A DNA stretch of 64,000 nt. Source: Chondrosia reniformis (lineage: Eukaryota; Porifera; Demospongiae; Chondrillida; Chondrillidae). The stretch covers positions 622,501 through 686,500 of the forward strand of contig OX359196.1 in the NCBI GenBank assembly GCA_947172415.1, read 5' to 3'. The notes beneath the pieces are model-generated. The model was not told where the DNA came from. It ran no database searches and worked only from the letters and a program-made list of their open reading frames with translations. The translations under genes were made by a program, and so were the position numbers. Below, piece after piece: positions 24,820 to 40,100 of the stretch (position 1 is the stretch's first letter; the number at the start of each line of letters is the position of its first letter).

Positions 24820-25197
24820 GGCTAATACTCCTTAAGTTAAAATTTCTGAAGAAAAGCTACTCACTGGACAGTGCATCTTGAAAATTACGCTTTTATACAA
24901 ATCCTTTGTTGACCCTCAAAACCGCATGACGCCCCTTTTCCAAAAAAGGCGGGATACTTTATAGGTTTCAACCACCGAGCGGTAAATATCTGTTAATAGT
25001 TGAGGAAAACCTTTAAATGACCGTTGAATGAGCCAGCGTACCACAAAGCAAACATGCTGATTAAAATTTAATGCTATTGTACTCATAAATGGTTTATGGG
25101 GATTAGGACTTAAAAGTCGCTTGCATATTTAGAAAAACGCCATTTTTATATATGACAGTGACGTGTGAATTGCAAAAGACTTAGTTTCTGTTTAGAA
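24820..25197. promoter_or_regulatory. Divergent promoter between MKP and CCDC162-type genes
   Basis: Only 378 bp separate the two start codons on opposite strands, so both core promoters and 5' UTRs must lie here, presumably as a bidirectional promoter. The part near 24900-25000 is less AT-rich than most of the intergenic DNA. No TATA box or convincing RFX X-box was seen. Confidence 0.6.
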
Positions 25198-28100
25198 ATG
25201 GAAGATATTACTGCGAACGCCTCCAGTGGGAAAGTGCGCTCTTTGGAGAATGAATTAAAACTGCAGTTAGAAAATCTAAAAACTACCGTAGAAGGATTGA
25301 CTATCAAGCAAGCAAAGCGATTATTCACGTATGCAAAACACTGCGCATTGATATGTAGTCTTGCCATGAAATAGTAATCAGAAATTGTGGTCTTTAGAGC
25401 TAATGTGTTTGTGTATGTGTGTTTTAGTGTGGAATGGAAAAGAGGCAAGATTGTAAAGATATGTACCATAATTATCCTGTCACGTAACCAGCCCTGTACT
25501 TCTACCAACCATCATCTACAGAGGATAATAATCATAACATTAAGCATGAAATTGCACTGTGTTCATATAAATGGCTAAGCATTGCATCACATGCACATGA
25601 ATTGCTAAGGTTACTTTGGTAGCAAACTTGCATATCTCAAAAGCTTAAATTTCTTCTAACCTTGTTTTTTGTGAAAATCATTTTTGGTTTGTACCCAAGA
25701 GTTTCAAATATCAATTTTAGTTGGACTATCTTTGTAGCAGATTATATCACAGTCTCCACTTAGTACCTATGTAACTGAAAACATACCTGAAAAGGTATAC
25801 ATTTACATAAATCAAAACACTGTATACTTACCTATGTATATACTGGCACTAAGAAGGTCCTACTTTATTTCCAGATTTGTTTAAATGATATCCGCAGTGC
25901 AATAATGATTTATGACTTTATAATTGTGTGTTCTCAAATATTTAGTTACAAATGTTTTGAGTGAGGCCTTATTTTTATTCTTTAGGAGTGTGAACCATCA
26001 AAGAAAACCTGAAGAATATAAGCAAGATAGAGATTTTCTCTTAAAAACACTCTCCAAAGTACGCTTGTAAAAAATAATTTCTGTTTGGTAAATTCTATCT
26101 GTTTCCTGTTCACAAGTGTTGCTGTGTATTAGGTACGTATGTATCTGTGATCTGTGATGATGTAAGTTGACAAAAAAAACTATTTTTAACAACTATACAA
26201 CAACAAGATATTTATTATTATTATATAATCTATATGACCAAATAAAGGAATTGACCATAATTCACTAAAATAAAAAAAAAACATGAGTTTTCCTTCCACA
26301 ATTTACAAAATTTAAGTTCCACAAACATTTGTTTTAAATATCTGTTTCTAGTTTATTCACCCAACTCCTCCCTTGATCAGTAATATAAGACCAGACCCTC
26401 CCTCTATGGGTGTGACATATGTAGAGTGGTAGACTCTATACACAGTACTGATATACAGTGGTACTTATCACTTAATGTGTTAGGTACCATCCCAGCGACC
26501 AATCTGTATTGACTGGATGCAGAATGAAGTGGAATTGAAGTCCTGTATTGACATGGAATACTCTCCAGAGAGCCTTGCAATTCTCCTGCATCAGGTGAGA
26601 GTGATGTACTAAAGTTGAATATTGGAGGTACGTATTTGAGCATCAAAAACACTATAAAGATAAGAATTTGAATTCATTGCTGAATACGTCCAAATTTCTG
26701 TTTTTTGAAGTGTTGCTGATGCTCAAATATATACGTACCTCCAATATTCAACTTTAGTTACATTATGAATGCAGCAAATACCACTTACTATTTCATTCAA
26801 GTTTACAGCCAACAGATTAATTGGTTTAGCTATGCAGTACTAGAGGTGACAAGGACATACACTCAATGATATGAGCATTCAGTAATACTAATTGAACAGA
26901 ACATCTTTAAGACTTTTTAATCTCTGGATCTTCATTAGCTGTAATGCTTAACATCCTAAAAATAATATGTTTGATTAGTGTTGACCAAGAAATCAGACCG
27001 TAATGACTACAACAAGTATATGTCATTTCCATATCATTACCTACGCTTAAATGTAGACAGATGGCTTCACTTAAGATCTCCAAAAAATTTCCATTTTAAT
27101 CAAGGTCTACCAGTTTCCTTTATAAAGTTTTTTTCCAATGTTTTGTGGCATTCTGAAAGTGCAACAGTTGGCACATAAAACTTGAATGGTGATAGAGTTT
27201 TGTTTTGAATGTGTTAATTCACCATAGCAAAATATTTGAAACTCAAAGAGATCACCAGGATGTATGACTTTTAAGGTAGTTATATTGTCATATCAGTATT
27301 GATATAATGTACTTGTATGTAATTTGTGAGTGTTTGATCGCATATTTTCATTAGTGATGATTTTTGATGAATTTAAATCACTGTCCTTTATACTTCTAAA
27401 TTTGTGACATACGTACAATTTGTGGGAAATTAGTACTATCTAACTTTTGAATAAAGTGAGATCTCTTAGATGTCTACGTGATTTAGTGATAACAACTAAT
27501 ACAGATTTAGGTTTTGGTGAGATATTATTACTCTATAAAATATTGTACGTATGTAGTATTGTTACTAAGGTATGAATAGAGTAATATGAATACAAAGACA
27601 TATTTCTTGTATTCAACTCATTTCACTTCTGTAAGACCTTGTCTCTTATTCACACTTACTTAACTGATTCAAGAAAGTTTATCCAGGAAATGAGACCCTT
27701 TGATGAAGACCAACTGAGAACATTCTTTTCTAATCTTGACAAATAATGTTTCTAACTACAAGTGTGGCTGGTTCTTAATATTCTTTTGTGTAAATTACTC
27801 CAGCTAACCAATTAGGAGAATCATTACACAATCGTTCTTAATATTTTGGTACATAGGTATTGTGGATCATAGGGTTGGTAAGATGGCCATTTTGAAGACT
27901 TGCAAAAGATCTTACGATATATTTATAGAGAGAGAGATATCTTGAGTTGATGTGTTTATACATGTACGTATGTAGTCTACACAAGCTAATGGCATTCTTC
28001 AAAATGTGCATTCAACAAAAACCTTGTTTGCAGCCATCAGCTTATCCATTTCATGAAAATATTTTAATGACCTGTACGTATGTACCATACGTAAGCCTCT

Positions 28101-31100
28101 CTTTAATAGGAATTGCCTTACTGTAATGAATCACTCCCTGCGCTAAGACTGTCCTGTCCCATTTGAATAGTGATATTGTCAATTTTTTCATTCTTTATCA
28201 TTATTAGTTCTTTACTGATCGTATTATCTACCTGGTCCATTTGAAGCACACCCTGTTGGTGAGGTGGGCACGTGTGTCCTCCAAACCTGCTGTGGTCTCA
28301 AAGATGTACGATGACTTTCAGGCATTTATGAGGTAAGAAGCTTCTTATTCAGCTAAACAATAGCAATTGCATTAATGACATATATTTGACTTCTCCACTC
28401 TGCCCCAAATTGGTAGTACAATATAAACCAGACTTTGAACCAACTGAAGCAATACTATTAGTTTTAATAGCAGAGTTAGGAATTTTTAATTTGAATGCCC
28501 ATCTTAAAATTAATTGCCCATTTGATTCAACAAATGATTGCATTTAAAGGGTTCATCTCTCCATCTTATTTGAGCACAGTCTTCTAAGAAGACCCTAGGA
28601 TTAATGTGCCCAATGATTGAACGTGTAATTGTTCTAACCAAAAGCTGCCAGTTTAGAAGCTCAAAAAAGATTTAATGATTTTGACATACATATGAATATA
28701 AATTACAGCATGTACGTATATGTGCATGTAGAATAAGAATTAAGACTACCTGTGTCTCCATTTTTTATGTTTATATGACATGTAGTTTTATAACGTTGGA
28801 GTATGATGATGCAGTGAGCAGAGCTAAGAGATTGGCCAAAGCTAGGACTCTCGTTTTAGCTGGTCAAACATCTCAATCTGGTCTAATTGACAGAGAAGAT
28901 TTTGAAATTTATTTGAAATGGCTTGTGTCTCATTTTCATACAACAAAATCACTTGCAGCTACTATAACAGTACGTATACGTATGTACACACGTAGTAGGT
29001 AATCCTTGTGTGCACTGGGTCTCTTAATTCTACAAATATACATTGTACTATTGAGGAAGGCTATTGATTTACTGATTTATAAAAGTAAATACCTTGTAAA
29101 AATAATGATGTGTACGTATACATACTGTATGTCTACTATTATTTTATGTATAAAAACAGAAATACCAACATAAATATTTCTTCCAGTGCAGAAATTATAT
29201 AGAAAGTGCCAATACATACGTACATGTTTACAGCTTGTAGGCCTAGTTTATTGTACGTACATATATGTATGTCATTCTATTCTCTGATAGCTGTGTCTAT
29301 TGTATTGTTGCTGTTTATCTTGTGTAACACTGCACATGTATGGTGCAACAGATGTATTCAGTTGAATTGGTTTCCCAGTTTGTATGATCTTATCTCTGCA
29401 TAGCAACTAATCAGACTTGATTCATGGAAATAGTGTAATCTCTTATTCTTATACTGGTGTAAGTAGGTATGTATGAAGGACCATCCTAAGATGGCAGCGG
29501 CTGTTTCTGAGTGCTCCAAAGCCAATCTGGTACCGTGTCTCTTACTAAATCATTATTGAAAGTCCTACGTCTTGGAGCTACGAACATGCCATTCAGTGCT
29601 TTTTAACATAATGTGTCTAGACAGAGGTTGTATAGTTTTGATGATTAATTCTAAGCATCGTCAACACCTATTGAACATGTTTTGAACATTTAGATCCGGA
29701 GGTCTTCATCAGAAATAATGCCCAAATACTTAGTTATCAATATTATCCTAACAAGTCAGATATGTCATGCATCTTATTTGAAATAAGTTGCATAATACGT
29801 ATGTAATAATTGTACAGGATAAATGGTGTTTAAAAGATGTTTAAAAGATGTCAAATTGAATGTTGCTGAATTGGACAAGATGCACTTTCCTATTCCGTAC
29901 ATGCATTCATTAGATTATTAGCTAATAATTAGGTTAAGACCATCATTCACTGATTTAGAAGCCCAGGCCCCTCGTTGGCTATGTACTGATGCACCAAACA
30001 TGAGCTAGGTAGAATAGAGGAAGTGTCTTTTTCCTCTAAAATGTCTAATCAACTGCTGTCAGGCCAGATGAACCTCCCTTGTAATATGACCACTGATGTC
30101 ACTCTACTGGTATTGAAAATACTGATTGGTGTTCTTATCAAGTGAGCATTCCTGGCAAACCAGTGATTTAGTCCAAATGTTTATGGCTAGAATTGATTTT
30201 GGCTTCTTTCTCATGTTCTCTCTGGCTTCTGTATAACCTTACAGTGACATACTAGTGCACTTTAGGACTTCCCATTTAGAGCTTTGATTAACTGAATTCA
30301 TAGGAATGTCAATAGCTTGTATAATGTAATTCACTGATCCATTCTCCTGTAGTACTAAATCTATTATTAATCCACTCTCTCTCTCCCCATTCAGCTAATT
30401 GTTAATGTTTAGCATTGAACTTTGTAGGTGTGACACATTTTATAATTTATGACTGTAATAACAATTATGTTGTCATGTTTTAGCTGTTCAAGTGGCTGCC
30501 ACATCTGAATCTGGATACAATCCTCTCAAACTCCAAGACAAAGACAGTAAGGATACAGAAGAACCGTTTTTCTTACATGTTACATCTACTTGAGAGTAAA
30601 AGACCTATAGGGAACTAAACCTAGTGAGAGCTTTGTACCTTCTGAGAGAGAGACCCGTATGCATACGTACTTTATGTAGCTTAATAATAATTAGAATAAT
30701 ACTTTACATTATCTATATGCATGTAATGACACTGTTGAGGCTTGGATAGAAAGGTAAATAGATTAGATATTAGTATGCAATTCTCTCACCAAATCATCAG
30801 ATTTTTCAAAATCCAAGAGTGTGAGAATTTCTTAACGGTCAAAGATCAGACTGCTCTTAATTCTGTATGTATTTTGTAATGTATTAAATAATAAGTAGAT
30901 ATGTGCCTGCCTATCCTTCTGCATGCTCATTCATATGGGTTACCTGTAAACGATATCTCTGATAAACCTTTAGGTTATCAGTATTCAACATGGGCCTGAA
31001 GTGTGATCCCGTTTGTGTAGCTGTGATCTATCTGTATGTCTAACGTATGACTGATAAATGATGTCATTTATTGGCAAATTTTAGAGTTCTCTGTAAATTT

Positions 31101-34100
31101 GCTTGAAATTTGGTGCTCTTTATATCTTATAGGTTTATCTGTTTTTGTTTAGATATATCTGTTTGCGCTGCAAATATGTCTGTCTGTTATGAGTATATAG
31201 GATATTTACTTCCTTGAAACAATTGCATATCTCTATAGGAGCATCTACTGTCACTTGACCTTTAACCTTTACTGTCTGTATACAGTAATTGTATGGTATA
31301 TAGTGTATGTCTGGATTAGTGAATAAAGAGAAGACTATTGTATCCTCATCCAAAGCTCTCACTAGATTTAGCTCCCTATAGTCCTTTAATAGTATGTAGT
31401 TATTTCCCTGTGTGTAGTTGAGTAACTGAATGGTCATTTCTGAGTAACCCAGGGAGCCCAAACTAATCAAAAGTTACTAAATTTTGATTTCTATTAGAAA
31501 TTTGTTTACTCCATACAGCTGTTAATTTGTTGACTAGTATCACCCCATACTGCTAATTTGAAGTGAAATACTCCTTTGATGTGCTGGGAGATTGGTGTTG
31601 ATATTGCAATGAATACTCTGTTTCTGTAACCTTCCAAGTTAACAAATGAACAACCTAACATACCCATGCATGCTACATCTACTTTAGAGTAAAGGCCTAT
31701 AGGGAACTAACCTAGTGAGAGCTTTGGATGAAGATACAAAATTTTTCTCCCTCTCCTGCTCCTCTTCTCTACTGGGCCAGACAGCTGTTTCTGGGAGTTT
31801 CAAATTTTAGCTGATGCAGGCATCGCTAATTCAGCAGGTCTTGCAACTGTTCTTCAAATCCCTAAAGGTGGGAAGAACAGTTGTAATAACCACAGTATCA
31901 CATGTGAACTGAAACGTAATCTTATAACTTGTTAGCCTTCCTTAGATTATATTGCTTTTGTTAGAATCCTTCAAATGTATATTCTACTCTAAAATTTTCT
32001 TCCTCTTATTTAAGAGTCCTCCTTGTATTAGCTGTATGTGTGTACTGGGGCCTCTGAAAGTAGCCTCCGGTAATGGCAGTCCAGCCAATTAAATATGCAG
32101 ATTGATTTGAATAACTGGACACTTATAAAGCAATTCCTCATCATCAGATCCGTATCCTGTGTGTATTATAAAATCATTATTTAAAGTAATAATGAAGCAG
32201 ACTGTATACAGTTACAGGTGAATTAGTATACCTACGTAGGTATTCAAACACTTGATGTATTGGATTGCTGGAGATGGGTACAGGTTAATACTTTTCTATT
32301 AGGGAGTTACAATGAAGTAATAATTGGATATCTGTAATCTTATCTAGTAGGATAGACTAATGGAGCCAATGTAACTAGAGGCCTATTGTCATTACTTATT
32401 CAAGGTCCTCAGTTGAATAGTAACTGATCTTCTGCCAACTGATCCATCACACACACTGTACCAGTCACTCGCAACTCTTGTATCCTCATCCAAAGCTCTC
32501 ACTAGGTTTAGTTCCCTATAGGCCTTTTACTCTTAAGTAGATGTAGCATGTTGAAAATGGTGTGTTAGATTATTCATGTACGTAAGCTGCTTGGTAATCT
32601 TTTCCATGTCAGCCACTCTAATATACGTGAAAGTAGACAATGTTCTTATGCATATGGTTTACTAATTCAGCCCTCCTCATTAGCAATAGGTTTAGTAACA
32701 TCACCAGTATGGTTTCTACAATCATTAACTGCATGTATTGACAGCCAGATATATTAAGGTGTTCAATTAATTTATCATTCAAATGGCTTTCTCCCAGTTC
32801 AATGAAGCCAGCATGGAGGATGGTCCTCCAAAGAGTCAACAAGCTTGGACTAAGAACAAGGCAACTAGGACAGACTCCTTTCAGACATCTTATCTTGAGG
32901 CTGACTCTTCACTGCTCAAGGGCCGTCATCACGGGGGAGGAGTGCGACTGAGAAGTGACAGTTTGTTTGGTCTTGGGCTAGTGTCAAGGAGGATGCCAGA
33001 GGTCGTGTTAGATGTGAATCTACTGCAGCCATTGTTCAACCATCTTCTCAAGATTTACAGTGTTGGAGTGGTAAGGAACTGGTTCACATGTAAACTTTAA
33101 TAGCACCTAACCAATGAAGTATGTACCACCAACATAGAATTTGAGAGAAGGTATATATATACATATTACAAATCTAATTACCATAATGTGAGTAGGAGTT
33201 GTGTTAGGATTAGGCTATTCATTGCTAGCAGAGTCAGACTTGATACAAGTCCAGCCATGAATAGCCTTGCAGACAGTCACTATATGTTAACCATTGGTCA
33301 ACTGCTCATAAGCTCTGTTCTCCTGTCTGGTAAAGTTGACAAATATGCTTCAGAAGGTAGACCTTTGAAGAATCAGTGACCACTGACCAGCACTTTGCCC
33401 TGATGGTCTTTATTACCAATTTACCACAGGAATTTAAATGAGAATCAAAATATAAGATATGGCTTATGGGATAAGTTTTTGTATGCCTATACATACATAA
33501 TTGATATAAGCTAAATATTTCAGAAGCTGTCACCGGCCAGTGAAATCTATTTGTATTAGGAGAAGGGAACATCAGGGGACCTTGAATTGTATTACAAATC
33601 CAAGCAGAAATTTCATAACATCTTTACACTGCAAGAAAAGAGATCCACCTATCTTGGCTATGGCATGATTGGAGAGGTTGGTACACTATATATATGTAGT
33701 AGCATTGTAATCAATATAAATTGATGCTTTTTAGGATGTAAGGTATATAAGATGTTATGTATAATTGAACTAGATTATGTGTGATTTGAACTTTGAAATA
33801 TGACATGCAGCCAAGCTATCTCAAGCATTTGATAGTAAATAGCGACAAGTCTTTGAATTTTAACTCTATAATATTGTCATGCTCATTGGAATTACAAAGG
33901 TCAGTTTTCCCTCTCTATTTGGTAAGACGGTAGCTATTAGTGGATTAAATGGATAGGAACTATTCGTATCTATGGTTACCAGTAGATACAGTATATATTT
34001 GGGCAACTAGGTATGCTGACCATTATGCTGATCTTATGTCATTTGTCAGTGCGCATTTCCTTCAGAACTATTAATAAATTAATGAATTGACATCTTAACT

Positions 34101-37100
34101 TTGTGCTTTAGCACTAATTTTTGTAATTCCTTTATGCCATAAATTGTTACGTCATTCAATATAATCATCTGAATGTCATATTAGTAGTAATTACTTCATG
34201 TGGGAAGATAGTGGATATCATATTATTGCCATGAGCTCCTGGCAATGTTGTAAATTGAACTAAGTTCTGCCAGTTGCTAAGAAACCATTAAGACTTTGGC
34301 AGTGGTTCAGGTGTTGCTGAAGTCATAAAGGAAGTATTTACATGTTATAGCTTTATTCTTGACCAAAGAGCTGCATATTTAGCAAAACATGAATTAACAT
34401 GTTCCAAGTGCTAATTTGCAACTTAACTTGGTCTCTCCAATTTAGGATCAAGATTTCATAAGCACTTCTAATAAGGATCCGCTGAAACAGAAATGTTACA
34501 TAAAGCCTGCAACTTGGACTGAATTTAACACCTTAAAGTTAGCTCTGTTCTCTTTGCAGTGGTTTACATAAATAGTTAAGCAGAAGTAGTGATAATGTTT
34601 ATCACAGCCTAATGTACTGTATATACGTACATGTGCATGAAAAAGCTCTCCTGCCCAGTGGAGAAGAAGAGAAGGAGAAGAAGAAAACTCCTGCATCCTC
34701 ATCTAAAGCTCTCACTATGCTTAGTACCCTATAGTAGGCCTTTACTCTAAAGTAGATGTAGGGTGTGTAAGATTATTCATGAGCTAGTATAATTGAATAT
34801 TACCTATAATGTCTCCATGAGATGTTGTGAATTTGGTCTGTGGTCATTTCATGAACTTTCCAGGGCTTCCAAAAGTTTTGCACATGTAAAGGCTTATTCA
34901 CAAATGAGAGATTCAGTTGGTGAACCAGAATTGGTGAGTTAGCAATATGTAACATCCATGTGACGAAATCAACTAATATATGTAAATATTAGATTTGCCC
35001 TATATTTCACTATACATTAAATTTGTATACCAGTATATTTTAATGTACATTTAGTGCTGTAACTCTGTCAAATGGGGGCAAATATGAAGCCTAAATGTAA
35101 ATGTGGTGTCAGCATTCACATGTAGGAAACATTTCCAAAGAGTTTTATAAGGTATTGACCAATGAAACAACCGTTTGTGTTTCTTTTGACATCTGTCACC
35201 TTAAGGACCTTTAATAGAAGACTCCCTCAATATAATGAACAAATTGATATCACATTAGTTTGCCATTAAAGAGGTTTCAACTTGTGTTCAAAGTATGTAT
35301 ACATTAAAGTGAAACATCTTTTTCAGTATAGTTGGGTTGGCAACAAATTAGGGATGGTTGCTATTGGAGGTTTATATTAATGGGAGTGCTATTGTTAACT
35401 TTTATTTCTTTTCATCTGCTAATCTTCACATTGTCTGAATTTGTGAAATGAAACACAGAATATGTACATTTCCTTATTTGGAAGTCATTGCAGATAGTTA
35501 GCATTGCAAGAGTTGCTACAGCCCATATTATAATGGAACTTCATACTTAAAGTATTGAAGAGTCATTTCTAGGATGTTTGCTATGTTGTATGAAATGACT
35601 GATGCAGTTAACATCCCAAGTCATTCCCAGGTCCTCACATCCTTCAATCATCTCTATGAATGGTTTGTAGATATTATTTTAGACATGTTCAAGTCTCTTA
35701 GATCCTGCTTATGTATATAGCTAGTTCAAGCCAGCATCTTAGCCCTATTGGGACTTCTGTGAGGGATATTGCATTCCCACACCTTTTCTAAGCTATATAC
35801 AGTCAATTTGTACTATTGCTATGACAATATAAGTGTATTAATTAAAGGGTGTCCTTATCTGCCCTGGGATCAGCTGGCAGACAGTGTGTCTGGGCGCAAG
35901 ATATTACTGCTGTTGGATCAGTTACAGATAGTTTTACAGAAACTGTATCTGCTCGAAAGGGTTCATGTAGTACCTATCGAGTGTATGGCTTGAGTGTCTT
36001 GTTAGATACAGACAACACCAAAAAAACAATTATGTATGTTTAATAATAACAATTAGGCTCAGTATATAAGTTTAGTTACACTGTAGATGCAATGCATACA
36101 TATGTACATTTGGGTCCATCTCACTTGTTAGTAAGAGCTCCCTCTAGAAAACCAGCTGCCTCCATTAGTACACTGTCATCACTTATACCTGATTCTATGG
36201 CATTAACGATTATATTCAGCTCTCCCCATCTAGATACACCGGTCAAGTATGCATCATAAATTAAATACACAGTTAAACTAGATATAGTATAACTCTAGTG
36301 CGTTTTCCACCAACCCTATCTCGTTCACAGTTTGGTTAAGTGAAACATAAGCTGCTCCGCTATGATCAATCTTTCTGGGTACAAACATAAACTGGTTACT
36401 ATACAATTGAAATTTCATAATTTCATAATATAAACAAAAAATGAAACAATGTGTGGTTGTACCTGAGTTACCAGCTAAGCAAGTTTCCAATCATCCAGAC
36501 AATTAGCTCAACTCAGGCATAACAATTTTACTGTACGTACATCTGTATTTGTAATATGATACTGCATCAGTCTCAGTAAAGTGATTTGAATAAACAAGAA
36601 AAGAAATAAAAATTGCTCAAGTAATGTAACCAATATTTTAAATATCGTATTATCTCTAATACAAGCTTGTCTCCAATAGAAGCCCACCTTTACGAGTTAT
36701 TGAAAAAATAGAAGCCCAGTCCCCAATATAAGCCCACTGACACACTACTAAAGTACTTATGATATTCATACTTATCAGACATGCTCTTTCTATACATAGT
36801 TTACGTGAAATTATCCCAACAAAGTTGATTAACAATATAAATTGAAAAATAAAAGCCCAGTCTCCAATAAAAGCCCGGGTTCAGAGGGGGTTGAAAAAAT
36901 ACAAGCCCCGGGCTTATATTAGAGATAATACAGTATATGTACGTGTGTACATATATTGTATTCATGCATATTATATAGTGTCTACTCTTTGGTGCAGTTG
37001 CTAGGGTTGCAGTCAAAGTGCTTGCACATGTCAAGCCAGAATAGAGCCCTGTATGCCTTGAAGCAGCATGTTGTCATGGTAACATACCATGAATCAGTAG

Positions 37101-40100
37101 CCAGTGTGTCCAGTAGAATGGCAAAGAACGCTCTTCTTATCTGGAAGGGAATATATCAGGGACTGGATGCTAGAAAGTGAGTATAGCACTGTACCACCAA
37201 TTTCAATCATGTGAGTGTCATGTGACATTTGATTGCAGCCCCTTAGATCCTCCCATGGATGAAGATGAAGGTACAACAAATGAGCTGGACATTAATTGGG
37301 ATGGCATGATAAGAGACACCACAAGTGTTTTCATGACTACTATTCCAGGTCAGCTAGTGAGAGATGTATGTATATAGTAATAATGTCCTACAGTTTTGTG
37401 GAATACAAATCCCAAATCATTTAAATTTTCACGTTATGAAAATATTTTTAAATAATTTGCTAACTACGTAATTAAAAAGGACAGTTGTTAACTCACTTTT
37501 TGTTGCACAGGACAGGAAGATACTGCCACTGTTGAGGGTTCTGTTCCCATTCCAACTTCACATTCCAGATCCCAAATCAATCTTCCTCACAGTACATCAC
37601 AGTTGACAAGAGATGGAAGTCTAACAGTCCCTTCTGCCATGAAGCTGATGGCGCAGGAGGACAGTAGAAAGATCAGTTCCAAGGCTCACACTGTACCAAA
37701 GAACAGCTACTTTGCATTCGTACTCCTGAGACACCTCCACATAAGGGACCTAATGAACAGAGTAGGTGGTCCTGGAAGAGATTCTACATGACCTATGAAT
37801 ATAGTTAAGCTGCAGTATGGTGGTTGTAGTACAGTAAATAAAATATGCCCATGTGTAAGTGATTAATCTAGCAGTGAGTCCTTGGGTGAGAGAAATTTCC
37901 TTCCATTATCTTACTCTCCGGACCATGTTTATATATTTAAAGTTAGTACATATATATACGTAATTGTTAATTCAATTCTCGCTAATATTTGAGATATCTT
38001 AATTAAAGATAAAAAATTACACTTGGACTAACAGCAAAAGTGGATATTCAAATTGCTGCTAACAGTTAATATTGATGTTAGTATAAATCATTTATGTAAA
38101 TTGTACAGTGTAGGTGTAATAGATAATGTTATGTCTGACCAATCAATTGACTGTATACCTATATGGTCTTATCTTGATCACAAGGCCAAGGTTCTATTAA
38201 AATAGCAGACTGTATATGTTTGTTTGTACTGGTGGTATATCTTTTACACATTGTTAATAATAGAATTAAAAGTATATACTAAATAGGCTTAAAGTACTAT
38301 CACATTGATTGATTGATTGATTGATTGAGTGTCCAATGTTGATGTAGTGTCAAAGTGTTTTGAACTACTTCAGATCAGTGGAGAGAACATTGGTCATCAA
38401 TGAAGGAGGTCTCTCCCTCAACAGTCAGGGAGGAGCATCATCCTCCAACTACCACAGCTATTCTCATCTCTTTGAGACACCTGCTGACTTCAGGTACGGA
38501 TGTACTGTTACCTAGCAACACCGTCATCTTATAAATAATATGCTATCAATTATACATTCTATATCTTAGCTAATATACATAATATTGCACAATTAATTTC
38601 ATTTATTTATTAAATATCTTACTATTTTAGTGGTTTGCATGCTTATAAAGAGACAAAAGTATAATTGAAACTAATATATATTATCTATATATAGAGATAA
38701 TTATTTTTAATTATTATTTAAATTATGCATGTTTATGAAGAGATAAACGTATCCAAAGTGTTTGGTTATATAGAATTAATCAGGCAGACTTTATGAAGTT
38801 CAAAAGTGTTGAAAATCACGATGACTATTATAGCTGTGAAGATGATATTCATGTTGTGTACGATTCTAAAGGAGTTAAAATTGTTTATGAAGATGCTCTA
38901 GAAGACTTAAAGTAAGTCTTTGCCAAAATCATATACAAAGTACGTACAAAGTTTAGAGTACAATTTAACAGTTACCCACAATTTGAAGTCACATCTTTGT
39001 GTGATTGTTTATTCAGAAAACAGTTGTGGTTTTGTTATCAAGGGTATTCATATAGCATAGTATGTATTTGTCTTCTCACATATAGAGCCCTTGAGGAAGA
39101 ACTGTTAATTATAGGGTCTTACTACATCCTGAAATGCGCTAAGGAGAAGATGAGCAGTAAAAAGATTCAAAAGGAGAGTGTTAATATAGACGAAGCTTCC
39201 CTCAGTAAAGCTGATCGCTTTGAGCTACTTCACGACTTGTGGAGCTGTGAAGAACAATATCTTCAAGCCAAGAAAAAGGTGGGAATTTCCCTCCTACTCT
39301 TACAAAATAATCACCTCTCTCCATCACATTAGGCTGTCGACTGCTACTTAGAGGTGTACCATCTTGTTCCAAGCCCAAAAGAGAGAACACAAATTGCTGA
39401 GGTACGTAGGTGCAGTATTACACTCAAATTAGTCCTTAAATCATAAAATGGAACATTTTATAAATTTTATAAATTATAATAAATATTCCAATCTCATCGA
39501 GTGATGAATGACCAAAGATGTTACAGTGCATGTATGTATGTATGTACTGTAGGTTTCTTCCTGAAACTCTCTTTACTGTGACAATGTACCTACATATGTG
39601 TACATAGGTAATTTATGACATCATGACCTCCAGACCTGATTACAGCCTGGAGGCAGAGTACTTCTCTAGCTGCTACGATGAAGAGACTGCCTACTGGCGA
39701 GCTCACCTGGAACTGGTGTCCAAACTGTTTTCCAAGCAGCTTCACGAGGAGAGAGATTACAAGCAGCTCCTAGGTTTGGTATCAACAGAGGGTCTGCCTT
39801 CCGGTAGTTTTGGCATGCCACACCCACTTTTTGCTAGACAACCGGCAGCCTTGATAGGGGAGGAGTCAATACTTGGCCCCGCCTTCCTGCTGGAGGTGTG
39901 TCCATCACTCTCATTAGCTCCACAGGTTTACAAAGCACTGGCTAGTGCAACAGAAGAAATGGTATACAACCAGCCTCAACTCATTGCTATTATATATTGT
40001 ACAGTAGTTTTGTGATAAATCTTATTTTGACGGCAGACTCTGAATATATGTACATATTACTGGAAAAAGTATTGTCAATACTTTGACAGTAATTTAGTGT

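Noticed and set aside
31835-31875. Short inverted repeat (actgttcttc / gaagaacagt)
   Set aside because: Too short and isolated to support an element or a terminator in a eukaryotic intron.
37366-37520. Alternative donor at 37366 joined to a frame starting DRKILPLLRVLF
   Set aside because: That frame stops after about 30 codons. The donor at 37349 joins in phase to an 83-codon open exon that leads correctly into LMNR and NYFRSVERTL.
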